In this document: positions 41,625 through 50,448 of the stretch, one piece after another | Layout: each line of letters opens with the position of its first letter | Numbering within the stretch: the stretch's first letter is position 1 | Assembly (NCBI RefSeq): GCF_014651055.1 | Contig: NZ_BMWD01000005.1 | Location: 326,646-390,645, forward strand | DNA length: 64,000 bases | Source: Streptomyces fructofermentans | Lineage (GTDB): Bacteria; Actinomycetota; Actinomycetes; Streptomycetales; Streptomycetaceae | Reading direction: 5' to 3' | Notes under the pieces: model-generated | Databases searched by the model: none | Seen by the model: the letters and a program-made list of their open reading frames with translations, nothing else | Told to the model about the DNA's origin: nothing | Position numbers and translations under genes: made by a program

Positions 41625-42200
41625 ATGCGCAGAACCGTCCGCGCCCTGTCCGCGACCGCCCTCACCGCCGTCGCCCTGGGGGTCACCGCCGGCGTCGCGG
41701 TGGCGAACCCCTCGGCGGAGGTGACCCCGCGGATCGTTGCCCCCGGCGGCACCGTGACCGTCTCCGTCCTCTGCGAGCCGAGCGGCGGGACCCCGCCGGA
41801 CACGATCGAGGCCGAGTCCAAGGCCTTCGAGCACGGTGCCGTCCAACTGCGCAGGGCCAAGGGCGAGGAGGACACCGCGGGCGGCCCGGTCTACAGCGGT
41901 ACCGCCCGGATCGCCCCGGCCGCGGACTTCGAGGCCGGCGGGCCGGACAGCGCGGGCAGGACCTCCGAGTGGACCGTCGACGGGGCCTGCCCCGTGGCAC
42001 CCGGCGCCCAGGGCAAACCGTGGAGCGCCTCCTTCACCGTGACCCGCGAGCACTCCCGGGGCACGGGCGTCCAGCACGGTGTGCGCGCCGGTGAGGGCGG
42101 CGCCTTCAACGACTCCACCGTCGCGCTGGTCACCGGAGGCGTCCTCATCGCGGGCGCGCTCGGCGCCGCCGTCCACAGACTGCGCCGCCGCGAGCAGTGA
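41625..42200 (+). CDS. Secreted, C-terminally membrane-anchored protein of unknown function
   Basis: A 191-residue protein. A signal peptide ('MRRTVRALSATALTAVALGV', cleavage near 'AVANPSA') is followed by a beta-rich domain with two Cys ('VLCEPSGG', 'DGACPVAPG') that may form a disulphide, then a hydrophobic segment 'ALVTGGVLIAGALGAAVH' and a basic tail 'RLRRREQ'. The layout is that of a cell-surface protein anchored by its C-terminal helix. No catalytic motif is visible. ATG at 41625 with AAGGAG upstream. Confidence 0.75.
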   Translation: MRRTVRALSATALTAVALGVTAGVAVANPSAEVTPRIVAPGGTVTVSVLCEPSGGTPPDTIEAESKAFEHGAVQLRRAKGEEDTAGGPVYSGTARIAPAADFEAGGPDSAGRTSEWTVDGACPVAPGAQGKPWSASFTVTREHSRGTGVQHGVRAGEGGAFNDSTVALVTGGVLIAGALGAAVHRLRRREQ

Positions 42201-42204
42201 CCGC

Positions 42205-42252
42205 GACCGCCATGGGCCGCGACCGCCATGGGCCGTGACCGCCATCGGCCGT
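42205..42252. repeat. 16-bp tandem repeat, three copies
   Basis: GACCGCCATGGGCCGC at 42205-42220 is followed by two copies with one and two changes (42221-42236, 42237-42252), directly after the stop of the secreted protein gene. Confidence 0.85.
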
Positions 42253-42350
42253 GATCGGCCGCCGAGTTGACGCGGCGGATCACGGGGTAGCCGGATCCCA
42301 CGAACACGGCGGGCACCGTAGGAACCACGGACCACTGCGCGGAGGTACAG

Positions 42351-43592
42351 ATGCGGAGGACTGACCCGGAGGGACACGGGCCCGTCCGGTACGGACCGCC
42401 GCCGCCCGGCCAGGGCCTGCCCGTGCCCCCCGGCCTCGCCGCCGCGGCGCGCGGCGCGAACACCGAACCGGCCGGCGGGGGCGCCGCGCTGCTCGACGCC
42501 GCCCGCGGCTACTGGGCCCGGCGGGGGCTGCCCGCAGGACGCGACCGGACGGCCGCCGCCGCGGGCGGCCCCGCGCTCCTCCTCGCGCTGAGCGCCGCGC
42601 TCGGCGGAGACGTGCTGCTGCCCCGGCCCTGCGCCGCGTGGTGGGAGCCGCAGGCGCGCCTGCTGGGGCGCTCGGTCTTCCATGTGGGCACGCCCGCCGA
42701 GTGCGGTGGCGTGCCCGACCCGTACGCGCTCCTGGAGACCGTCCGCCGGGTGCGCGCCGAGGGGGGCGATCCGCGCCTGCTGGTGCTGTCCGTCGTGGAC
42801 GACCCCACCGCCACCGTCGCTCCTCCCGAACTCGTCCACGAGGCGGTGGAGGCCGCCGCGGGCGAGGGGCTGCACGTGGTGAGCGACGAGACCTGGCGGG
42901 ACACCCTGCACGAGCCGCACGACACCGTCCTGCTGAGCCCCGCCGAGATGCTGCCCGACCGGGTCACGGTCCTGACCGACCTGTCCGGGTCCTTCCTGCC
43001 GCCCGGCTGGCCCGCCGCGATCGCCCGCTTCCCCGACAACGGCGCGGGCGGCGAACTGCGCGACCGCGTCCTCGACGTGCTGACCGCGCTCGGCGCCCGC
43101 ATCGCCGCCCCGGTCGCCGCCGCCGCCGCGTACGCGCTCGGGGAGCCCGACGAGATCACGGACCACATCGCCGCGTCTGTACGGGTGCACGCGCGGGTCG
43201 CGGCCGCCGCGCACGGGACCCTCGTGGCCGCGGGAGCCCTCGCCAGACCCCCGCGCGCGGGCCGCCACCTCTACGCGGACCTCGACCCGCTGCGCCCGGC
43301 GCTCACGGCCCAAGGTGTCGGCGACGCACAGGAGCTGGAGGACTTCCTCACCCGTCGGCTCGGCATGCCGGCGCCGGGCGGCCACCGGTTCGGGGACGAT
43401 CTCGCCCATCTGCGTGTACGGCTCACGACCGCCGCGTTCCTCGGCACAACCGAGGAGGAGCGCACTGCGTCTCTCATGTCACGCGAGCCCCTGGAATTGC
43501 CGCATGTGGAACGGGCGTTGAGCCGGCTGGAAGCGGCCTTCGGCGACCTGAGGGACAACGACGACGCCCGGCGATGGGAGTCACCTCGATGA
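42351..43592 (+). CDS. Aminotransferase class I/II-fold protein lacking the catalytic Lys
   Basis: A 413-residue protein with the fold type I layout. The Asp that pairs with the PLP ring nitrogen is kept ('VVSDETW', Asp179). At the usual 'S-x-S-K-x-F-x-x-P-G-W/R' site the sequence is 'LSGSFLPPGWPAA', with Gly213 where the Schiff-base Lys should be. It therefore should not form the internal aldimine and is probably a binding or regulatory protein. It overlaps the MBL-fold gene by 4 bases (ATGA). A TTGACG at 42267 may be the -35 of its promoter. Confidence 0.78.
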   Translation: MRRTDPEGHGPVRYGPPPPGQGLPVPPGLAAAARGANTEPAGGGAALLDAARGYWARRGLPAGRDRTAAAAGGPALLLALSAALGGDVLLPRPCAAWWEPQARLLGRSVFHVGTPAECGGVPDPYALLETVRRVRAEGGDPRLLVLSVVDDPTATVAPPELVHEAVEAAAGEGLHVVSDETWRDTLHEPHDTVLLSPAEMLPDRVTVLTDLSGSFLPPGWPAAIARFPDNGAGGELRDRVLDVLTALGARIAAPVAAAAAYALGEPDEITDHIAASVRVHARVAAAAHGTLVAAGALARPPRAGRHLYADLDPLRPALTAQGVGDAQELEDFLTRRLGMPAPGGHRFGDDLAHLRVRLTTAAFLGTTEEERTASLMSREPLELPHVERALSRLEAAFGDLRDNDDARRWESPR

Positions 43593-44791
43593 CGCAGCAG
43601 TCCGAGTCGACCACGACCACCCCCGCGGCCGCCGCGAACCCCCCGCCCGCGGCCGCCCCGCCGCCCTCCTCGCAGCCCACCTCCGCGAGTCCGGCCCCGC
43701 CCCGGCCGCCGACACGACCCCCGTCCGCGGTACGGCCGCCCGAGGCGGCGCCGGAGGTCCGGCACGCGGTGTCCCGGCCCGCGCCCGACGTCCTCGAACC
43801 GCTCCCCGAGCCCCGCCCGCTCACCGAACGCCGGGTCTGGCCGCGCTCCTTCACCCATCGCCTGACCGCTCCGCTGCCCGGGCTCAAGGGCTTCGCCCGG
43901 TTCGCCAGGGAGGGTGCCCTGCGGCCCGGCCCGTCCGGGCTCGCCGACATTCCCCGACTGCCGTACGAACCGGCCCCGTTGCCGCGTGTCGACACACGCA
44001 CGGTCGCGGTCACCTGGGCCGGGCACGCGAGTTGGGTGATCCGGATCGGTGGCCTCACCGTGCTCACCGACCCCGTCTGGTCCCGCAGAATCCTGGGAAC
44101 CCCCGCCCGGATGACCCCGGTCGGCGTGGCCTGGAGCGCGCTTCCGCGCGTCGACGCCGTGCTCATCAGCCACAACCACTACGACCATCTGGACGCGCCG
44201 ACCCTGCGCAGACTGCCGCGCGGCACACCGGTGTTCGTGCCCGCCGGGCTCGGCCGCTGGTTCCGGCGCCGCCGCTTCACGCACGTCACCGAGCTGGACT
44301 GGTGGGAGGCGGTCGAACTGGACGGTGTGCGGCTCGACTTCGTCCCCGCCCACCACTGGTCGAAGCGCAGCCTGCACGACACCTGCCGCACGCTGTGGGG
44401 TGGCTGGGTGCTGACCGACCCCGACGGGCAGCGGGTGTACTTCGCGGGCGACACCGGGTACGGCCACTGGTTCGACCGGATCGGCTCCCGCTACCCCGGC
44501 ATCGACCTGGCGCTGCTGCCGATCGGCGCGTACCACCCCCGCTGGTGGCTCAGTGACGTCCACTGCGATCCGGAGGAGGCGGTGCGCGCGGCTCGCGACC
44601 TCGGAGCCCGGCGGATGGCGCCCATGCACTGGGCCACCTTCGTCCTGTCCGCCGAGCCCGTCCTCGAACCGCTGCACCGGGTGCGCGCGGCCTGGGAGGG
44701 GGCGGGGCTGGACCGCGAGGACCTGTGGGACCTGCCGGTGGGCGCGTCGCGCGTGCTCGACGGTGACGGCAGGGCGCTCGGCGGGCGGTGA
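43589..44791 (+). CDS. MBL-fold metallo-hydrolase (NAPE-PLD/UlaG-like) with Pro/Ala-rich N-terminus
   Basis: A 400-residue protein. Residues ~1-70 are low-complexity Thr/Pro/Ala sequence. The beta-lactamase fold starts with 'VTWAGHASWVIRIGGLTVLTD', the metal motif is 'SHNHYDHLD', later ligands lie in 'FAGDTGYGHWF' and 'MAPMHWATF'. This group includes phospholipase D-like and lactonase-like enzymes; no substrate is evident. ATG at 43589 with GGGAG 8 bases upstream, overlapping the aminotransferase-like gene, so the two are translated together. Confidence 0.88.
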   Translation: MTQQSESTTTTPAAAANPPPAAAPPPSSQPTSASPAPPRPPTRPPSAVRPPEAAPEVRHAVSRPAPDVLEPLPEPRPLTERRVWPRSFTHRLTAPLPGLKGFARFAREGALRPGPSGLADIPRLPYEPAPLPRVDTRTVAVTWAGHASWVIRIGGLTVLTDPVWSRRILGTPARMTPVGVAWSALPRVDAVLISHNHYDHLDAPTLRRLPRGTPVFVPAGLGRWFRRRRFTHVTELDWWEAVELDGVRLDFVPAHHWSKRSLHDTCRTLWGGWVLTDPDGQRVYFAGDTGYGHWFDRIGSRYPGIDLALLPIGAYHPRWWLSDVHCDPEEAVRAARDLGARRMAPMHWATFVLSAEPVLEPLHRVRAAWEGAGLDREDLWDLPVGASRVLDGDGRALGGR

Positions 44792-44909
44792 GGCCGGGCG
44801 CCGACGGCGGCATCGCGGGGCACGCGCGCGACAGGTGGCGCGACCCGGGCCCGCGGACACGACAGGTCGCGCGAGCCGGCCCCGCGGACCGGCCGCGCCC
44901 GGGGCGGGC

Positions 44910-45536
44910 CTACGGGGTGGAGCGCCGCATCCGGCGCCACACCCCGGGGGCGGCGCTGATCACCAGCGTCAGGGCGACCACGGCCACCACGCCCTCCCAC
45001 GGCTCCGCGAACAGGGAGCCGCCGAGTACGCCGATGAGCTGGTACGTCGCGGCCCAGGCGAGGCAGGCCGGTACGTCACCGCGTGCGAAGCGCCGCAGCG
45101 GCCACTTCGCCAGCAGGCAGGCCAGCATCACCGGGAGGCGGCCGGCCGGGACCAGCCGCGAGAGCACGAGCACGGCGACGTCGTGGTCGGCGAGCTTCTG
45201 CTGGGCCTGGGCCAGCCGGTCCTCGGGCGCGCGGTCGCGGATCGCCGCCAGCCAGCGCGAGCCGTTCTTCGAGCCCATGCCCCGCCGGCCGAGCCAGTAC
45301 AGCGTGACGTCCCCGAGGAACGCCGCGAGCGCCGCCACGACGAAGATCAGCGCCATCGAGAAGGGCGCCGCCCGGTGGAAGGCCACCACGGCGGCCGAAC
45401 TCACCAGCGCGCCCGTCGGCACCACCGGAACCAGCGCGCCGATCAGGACGAGCAGGAACAGCGTGGGATAGCCGACCGCCTGCTGGGTGGAGTCGGGCGG
45501 CACGGTCGTGACCGCGGCGGCGAGCACCTGTCTCAC
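44910..45536 (-). CDS. DedA-family membrane protein
   Basis: A 208-residue integral membrane protein with about five hydrophobic segments. The family signature includes the re-entrant loop 'LVLIGALVPVVPTGALVSS', the acidic 'FLGDVTLYWLGRRG', and the Arg/Pro motif 'VLSRLVPAGRLPVMLACL'. DedA proteins are lipid scramblase-like and affect envelope integrity and antibiotic tolerance. Its start overlaps the stop of the upstream MBL gene by 4 bases, so the two form one unit. Confidence 0.87.
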   Translation of the reverse strand: MRQVLAAAVTTVPPDSTQQAVGYPTLFLLVLIGALVPVVPTGALVSSAAVVAFHRAAPFSMALIFVVAALAAFLGDVTLYWLGRRGMGSKNGSRWLAAIRDRAPEDRLAQAQQKLADHDVAVLVLSRLVPAGRLPVMLACLLAKWPLRRFARGDVPACLAWAATYQLIGVLGGSLFAEPWEGVVAVVALTLVISAAPGVWRRMRRSTP

Positions 45537-46369
45537 CGGGCTCCGCCCTCCCGCTCCTCGTCGCCCCGGTCGGCCGGTGCGTCCTCCCGGGACCGGTACC
45601 CCGCGATCTCCGGCCGCACACCCTCGCCGTGGTCCAGCCGGTGCACCGCCACTCCGGGCGCGCGTTCGGCGGCCAGACGTACGAACTCCTCGCCGGGGGA
45701 GTGGAACTCATGGGGGCGCACGGCGTCCATGCCGATCGGCCAGTACGTGCCGTAGTGCACCGGCACCGCGCTGCCCGGCCGCAGTCGCGCCAGCGCCTCC
45801 GCGGCCCGTCCCGCGTCCAGGTGCCCCTCGCCGAGGTACGGCCCCCAGCCGCCGACGGGCAGCAGCGCCACGTCGACGTCCCCCACCTCCTCGGCCATCG
45901 ACTCGAACAGCCCGGTGTCCCCGGCGAAGTAGGTCCGCGCCTCGCCCTCGACCACATAGCCGAGGGCGGGCGCGCGATGCGGCCCGACCGGCAGCCGCCG
46001 CCCGTCGTGCCGTGCGGGAACGCTCCGTACGACCAGGTCACCGACCCGCGTGCGGTCGTCGGCCGACACCTCGGTGAGCCGCAGATGGCCGAGCCTGCGC
46101 AGGCCGGGCACCGCCCGCGCCGCCCCCCTGGGCAGCAGCAGCCGGGTTCCCGGGGCGAGCCGGGCCAGCGAGGGGACGTGCAGATGGTCGGCGTGCAGGT
46201 GCGAGACCAGGGCCACGTCCGCGACCGCGGCCTCGGGCGGGGGCGGCGCCCCCCGGCGCCGGCGCAGGTGCGCGAGCCGGCGCGCGAAGAGCGGGTCGGT
46301 GAGCACGCGTACGCCCGAGTCCTCGACGGTGCAGGTGGCGTGGCCCCACCAAGTGATCTCCACCGGCAC
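45533..46369 (-). CDS. MBL-fold metallo-hydrolase (UlaG-like)
   Basis: A 278-residue compact beta-lactamase-fold protein: 'ITWWGHATCTVEDSGVRVLTD' start, metal motif 'SHLHADHLH', then 'YFAGDTGLFESM' and 'AVPVHYGTYWPIG'. It is a paralogue in outline of the larger MBL protein at 43.6-44.8 kb but lacks the N-terminal extension. Coupled to the DedA gene. An inverted repeat in the divergent promoter region upstream may control it. Confidence 0.88.
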   Translation of the reverse strand: MPVEITWWGHATCTVEDSGVRVLTDPLFARRLAHLRRRRGAPPPPEAAVADVALVSHLHADHLHVPSLARLAPGTRLLLPRGAARAVPGLRRLGHLRLTEVSADDRTRVGDLVVRSVPARHDGRRLPVGPHRAPALGYVVEGEARTYFAGDTGLFESMAEEVGDVDVALLPVGGWGPYLGEGHLDAGRAAEALARLRPGSAVPVHYGTYWPIGMDAVRPHEFHSPGEEFVRLAAERAPGVAVHRLDHGEGVRPEIAGYRSREDAPADRGDEEREGGAR

Positions 46370-46397
46370 TCCTTTGCCTCCCTCGCGCGACTCCCCC

Positions 46398-46423
46398 CGA
46401 CCCTACGGGCAGGAGTAGGGTCG
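46398..46423. promoter_or_regulatory. Inverted repeat with mirrored TAGGGT elements in a divergent promoter
   Basis: CGACCCTAC (46398-46406) and GTAGGGTCG (46415-46423) are exact reverse complements separated by 8 bases. Each arm reads TAGGGT on one strand, a plausible -10 for the leftward MBL-DedA unit and for the rightward 46454 gene. It could also be an operator. Confidence 0.5.
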
Positions 46424-46453
46424 GCGACGAAACCCGGAGGTGAGGGGGACACC

Positions 46454-46879
46454 ATGGGAGACACACTCCGTGCCTCCGGCATGCGCCGAGCGACGGCGAT
46501 CGCCAGTCTGACGCCGTTGGAGGAGCTGGACGACGACCCCTTCCTGGTGGACTCGCGCAGCCAGCACGCCATGTGCGCCCGCTGGGCCGCCGAGCACGGC
46601 TACGTGGTCACCCGCGAACTCCTCGTACGGGGGCTGCGGCCGGACCACAGCGCGCTCTGGGACGACGTCGAGGCCGGTCTGGTCGACCTGTTCGTCGCGC
46701 CGAGCCGACGGGTCCTGGAGCGGGCGCTGGCGTCCGTCGACGAGTTCACCGCCGAGTGCGCCAGACGGGGCGTCCGGGTCGAGACCGCCGAGCACGCCGA
46801 ACCCGCCTACGACGCCCAGATGAAGGCCCGCGTCCACCGGCGCCTGTCGATGCCGACCGCGGGTTACGACGGCCGCTGA
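46454..46879 (+). CDS. Degenerate serine-recombinase-fold protein
   Basis: A 141-residue soluble protein. The order 'DSRSQHAMCARWAAEHGYVV' / 'DHSALWDDVEAGLVDLFVAP' / 'RVLERALASVDEFTAECARRG' / 'VRVETAEH' parallels the resolvase N-terminal domain (batch of residues, helix, 'G(Y/W)xV', the 'xVxxGxVDxVVV' strand and the 'LxxxGVxL' strand). The catalytic Ser region and the downstream DNA-binding domain are missing. It is probably a domesticated, non-catalytic derivative. ATG with GGAGG about 13 bases and GAGGGGG about 5 bases upstream. Confidence 0.6.
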   Translation: MGDTLRASGMRRATAIASLTPLEELDDDPFLVDSRSQHAMCARWAAEHGYVVTRELLVRGLRPDHSALWDDVEAGLVDLFVAPSRRVLERALASVDEFTAECARRGVRVETAEHAEPAYDAQMKARVHRRLSMPTAGYDGR

Positions 46880-47045
46880 CAACCGCCGGCCCCGGCCGTC
46901 CGCCCCGGCGGCCACCGCTCCGGACGGCCGCGCACGGTCGCGTGCGCGCCCCCCGTCCGCTCCCTCCCCGATCGGCTCCGGGCACTTCCACCCCCTGTGA
47001 CAAGGTTGGGAGGGCGGCGGTGCGGTGAGTGGAGGTGGGCGCGGC

Positions 47046-49145
47046 GTGAGCGGAGCGCGATGGCGGAGGCTGGGCAGCGTGGTCTGGCGCAGCGTCGCGG
47101 TGTGGGCCGTGTCCACGGTCACCCTGCTGGTGCTCGCCGGAATCCTGCCCGACTTCAGGCTCCAGTCGCCCGACGGGGACAGCGCGACCCGGATCGCCAC
47201 CACCGCGGCGCTCGGCGCAGGGGCGTTCGGCGTGCTCTCGGCCGTCGTGTGGCCGCTGCTCGTGAGGGCCCTGCTCCTCGTGCCCGCGCTCGTCCTCGGC
47301 GTGCTCGTCTTCTTCCTCAACGGCTCGTTCCTGCTCCTCGCCCTGCGCATCGTTCCCTCGGGACGGGGCGAGGCCGCACCGGAGACGGCCGTGGTGGTCG
47401 CCGCCGTGATGTCGGCCGTCGCCTCCGCCACCGGAGCGGCGCTCGCGGTCCGCGACGACGACGCGTACCGCAGAAGGCTCTACCGGCTGTCGGACCGCCG
47501 ACGGGCCGCGGCCCCGCCGGGAGCCGGGCCCTCGACGCCCGGGACGGTCTTCCTGCAGCTCGACGGCGTCGGCCACGACCTCCTCCTCGCCGTCGCCGGC
47601 CAGGGACTGATGCCGACGGTCGCCGACTGGCTCACCGACCGCCGGGCGGTGCCCGCGACGCACCGGATCGTCCCCTGGCGCACCGACTGGTCCAGCCAGA
47701 CCGGCGCCAGCCAGCTCGGCATCCTGCACGGCTCCAACGAGGACGTGCCCGCCTTCCGCTGGTACGAGAAGGACAGCGGCGAGGTGATGGTCTGCAACCG
47801 CCCCACCAGCGCCGCCGAACTCCAGCGCCGGGCCGTCGCGCGCACCGGCGACGGCGGCCTGCTCAGCCTGGACGGCGCCAGCCGCGGCAACCTCTTCAGC
47901 GGCGGGGCCGACCAACTCGCCCTGGTGCTCTCGGTGGCGGCCCGGCGGGGTCGGGAGAACCGCTCACGGGCGGGCTACTTCGCGTACTTCTCCGACCCGG
48001 CGAACGCGGTCCGTACCGCGATGTCGTTCGTCGCCGAGGTCGGCCGGGAGATCGGCCAGTCCACCCGGGCCCGGCTCGAGAAGCGCCGCCCGCGTGTGGC
48101 GCGCGGCGGGCTCTACCCGTTCATCCGCGCCTTCGCGACGGTCGTCGAGCGGGACGTCGTCGTCGCCGCGGTGATCGGGGACATGCTCGCCGGGCGCTCA
48201 GCGGTCTACGCGGACCTGGTGGCGTACGACGAGGTCGCGCACCACTCGGGACCGCGCAGCCGCGACGCGGAGAGGGTGCTCCAGCGGCTGGACCGCTCGC
48301 TCGCCCTGATCGCGAAGGTCGCCGAGCACGCCCCGCGCGCGTACCGCGTCGTGCTGCTGTCCGACCACGGCCAGAGCCCCGGCGAGACCTTCCGCACCCG
48401 GTACGGACTCGGGCTCGGTGAACTGGTGCGCGCCGGCTGCGGGTTGCCGGTGCCGCGCAAGGCGCGGCGCACGCACAGCGGCGCGGAGGCCAGGGCGGCC
48501 GTACGCGCCGCGCTGCGCAGGCCGGTCGAGGAGGGCGGGGCCGAGTACCTGCCGTCCCACCGGACCAAGGACGGTCCCGCCGAACCCGTGGTGCTCGCCT
48601 CCGGAAACCTCGGGCTGGTGTCCTTCCCCGACGTCCCGCACCGGATGAGCCGCGAGGAGATCGACGCCCGCCATCCGGCGCTGCTGACCACCCTCGCCAA
48701 CCATCCGGGCGTCGGGTTCGTGCTCGTGCGCAGCGAGGAGCACGGCGGTCTGGTGCTCGGCGCGCACGGCGTCGAGGTCCCGCTGGAGAAGCTGGACGAG
48801 GACCCGGGCCCGCTGGCCGACTTCGGCCCCGGCGCGGCCGACGCAGTGCGCCGCACGCACGGCTTCCGGCACACCGCGGACATCATGGTCAACTCCTGGT
48901 ACGACCCCGAGGAGGGCGAAGTCCTCGCGTTCGAGGAGCAGATCGGCTCGCACGGCGGGCTCGGTGGTGCGCAGGGCCGGCCGTTCCTGATGGCGCCCGC
49001 CGTGTTCTCGCCGCCCGTCGAGGACGGGGCGGAGCTGGTCGGCGCCGAGCAGGTGCACCGCGTGCTGCGCCGGTGGTTGCGCGAGTGCGACGGCCCGCAG
49101 GTCCCGATCGGGGTCGACGCCGACCCCGACCGCCACGCGGCCTGA
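47046..49145 (+). CDS. Holin-like membrane domain fused to an alkaline phosphatase-superfamily domain
   Basis: A 699-residue protein. The first ~145 residues have four hydrophobic segments like the phage holin 4 superfamily ('SVAVWAVSTVTLLVLAGILP' onwards). The rest resembles a phosphodiesterase/alkaline phosphatase: 'FLQLDGVGHDLL' (metal Asp), a Ser/Thr nucleophile in 'DWSSQTGASQLG', 'VAYDEVAHHSGP', 'LLSDHGQSPGE' and 'EEQIGSHGGLGG'. All expected metal ligands seem present, so it should be active on a membrane-associated phosphate ester. The GTG at 47046 has GGAGGTG 9 bases before it; a GTG 21 bases earlier is the alternative. Confidence 0.8.
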   Translation: MSGARWRRLGSVVWRSVAVWAVSTVTLLVLAGILPDFRLQSPDGDSATRIATTAALGAGAFGVLSAVVWPLLVRALLLVPALVLGVLVFFLNGSFLLLALRIVPSGRGEAAPETAVVVAAVMSAVASATGAALAVRDDDAYRRRLYRLSDRRRAAAPPGAGPSTPGTVFLQLDGVGHDLLLAVAGQGLMPTVADWLTDRRAVPATHRIVPWRTDWSSQTGASQLGILHGSNEDVPAFRWYEKDSGEVMVCNRPTSAAELQRRAVARTGDGGLLSLDGASRGNLFSGGADQLALVLSVAARRGRENRSRAGYFAYFSDPANAVRTAMSFVAEVGREIGQSTRARLEKRRPRVARGGLYPFIRAFATVVERDVVVAAVIGDMLAGRSAVYADLVAYDEVAHHSGPRSRDAERVLQRLDRSLALIAKVAEHAPRAYRVVLLSDHGQSPGETFRTRYGLGLGELVRAGCGLPVPRKARRTHSGAEARAAVRAALRRPVEEGGAEYLPSHRTKDGPAEPVVLASGNLGLVSFPDVPHRMSREEIDARHPALLTTLANHPGVGFVLVRSEEHGGLVLGAHGVEVPLEKLDEDPGPLADFGPGAADAVRRTHGFRHTADIMVNSWYDPEEGEVLAFEEQIGSHGGLGGAQGRPFLMAPAVFSPPVEDGAELVGAEQVHRVLRRWLRECDGPQVPIGVDADPDRHAA

Positions 49146-49386
49146 CCCGGCGCCGGGCCGCCGCGCGGCCGTTCCGTCCCTCCGGTCGCCGCACGGGCGG
49201 GTTCCGCCACGGGTCGCCCGCGGCCCGTTCCGGTCACCGCACGGCGGCGAAACCCCCGGTCACCGGGGGCACACCGGGCCCGGCGCGGCGGAAAATGGGC
49301 TGCGGTGCCTGCCTGCGGCGCCCACACTGGCCGCACGGACATCGCACACCTGTGCGCCGTCGAACCAGTCGTCGAGGAGCCTCTGC

Positions 49387-50448
49387 GTGCAGGCCGCCGT
49401 CACCGTCACTCCCGCCCGGATTCCGGAACTGCTGCTCGGTCTCGCGACCGTGCGGCCGGTCTTCCTCTGGGGTGCCCCCGGCATCGGGAAGTCCTCCCTC
49501 GTCAGGGAGTTCGCGGAGTCGCTCGGGCTGGAGTGCGTGAGTCTCCTGGGTACGCAGCTGGCGCCCGAGGACCTGATCGGCGTCCCGCAGATCAGGGACG
49601 GGCGCTCGGTCTTCTGCCCGCCGGAGTCCATCGCCCGCGACGAGCCGTACTGCCTGTTCCTGGACGAGCTGAACGCGGCGACGCCCGACGTCCAGAAGGC
49701 CTTCTACTCGCTGATCCTGGACCGCCGCATCGGCACGTACGAGCTGCCGGAGGGCTCCATCGTGATCGGCGCGGGCAACCGCGCGACGGACAACGCGCTG
49801 GCCCGTCCGATCGCCTCCGCGCTGGTCAACCGGCTCGCGCACGTCCACCTGGAGGCGTCCCCGAAGGACTGGCTGGTGTGGGCCGGCGCGAACGGAATCC
49901 ACCCGTGGGTGCTCGACCACCTCACCGACCGCCCCGACCACCTGTGGTCCAAGCCGCCCAGGACGGAGGAGGCCTTCTCCACGCCCCGCTCCTGGCACAT
50001 GCTCTCCGACGCGCTGCACTCCTTCGGCCCGACCCTCGACGAGCCGACGCTGCGCGTGATCGCGCACGGGACCCTGACGCCCGCGCACGCCGTCGCGTTC
50101 TGCGGGTACGTCAAGGTCGTCCGCAGCCGGTTCGGGATCGAGGCCATCATCAGGGGCGAGGCCCGCTGGCCGCACCGCGTCGAGGACCGGGACCTGCTCC
50201 ACTACCTCGCCGAGTCCTTCCGGAGCCGCCTCGTCAAGGAGCTGCCCGCGAGCAAGGAGCACGTCCCGGCCGCCGGCCGCCAGACCGCGTACCGCGCGAA
50301 GTCGCTGCTCGTGCAGCTCGCCGAGATCTCGGTGGAGGTCGCGCAGAGCGTGATCGCCTCCGACGCGGACGGCAACCCCGTGCTGCCCGCCTGGTTCCTG
50401 GTCGAGGCGGCCCGTGACATGCCGCGGCTGGTCGAGGCCCGCCGGTGA
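49387..50448 (+). CDS. MoxR-like AAA+ ATPase
   Basis: A 353-residue AAA+ ATPase. Walker A is 'GAPGIGKSS' (29-37), Walker B 'LFLDELN' (90-96), sensor 1 'GAGNRATDNALA' and the Arg finger region 'NRLAHVHLE'. MoxR proteins work with VWA-domain partners as chaperones that insert metals or remodel complexes. Its stop overlaps the GTG of the zincin-VWA gene, a fixed pairing. GTG start with GAGGAG about 8 bases before it. Confidence 0.9.
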   Translation: MQAAVTVTPARIPELLLGLATVRPVFLWGAPGIGKSSLVREFAESLGLECVSLLGTQLAPEDLIGVPQIRDGRSVFCPPESIARDEPYCLFLDELNAATPDVQKAFYSLILDRRIGTYELPEGSIVIGAGNRATDNALARPIASALVNRLAHVHLEASPKDWLVWAGANGIHPWVLDHLTDRPDHLWSKPPRTEEAFSTPRSWHMLSDALHSFGPTLDEPTLRVIAHGTLTPAHAVAFCGYVKVVRSRFGIEAIIRGEARWPHRVEDRDLLHYLAESFRSRLVKELPASKEHVPAAGRQTAYRAKSLLVQLAEISVEVAQSVIASDADGNPVLPAWFLVEAARDMPRLVEARR

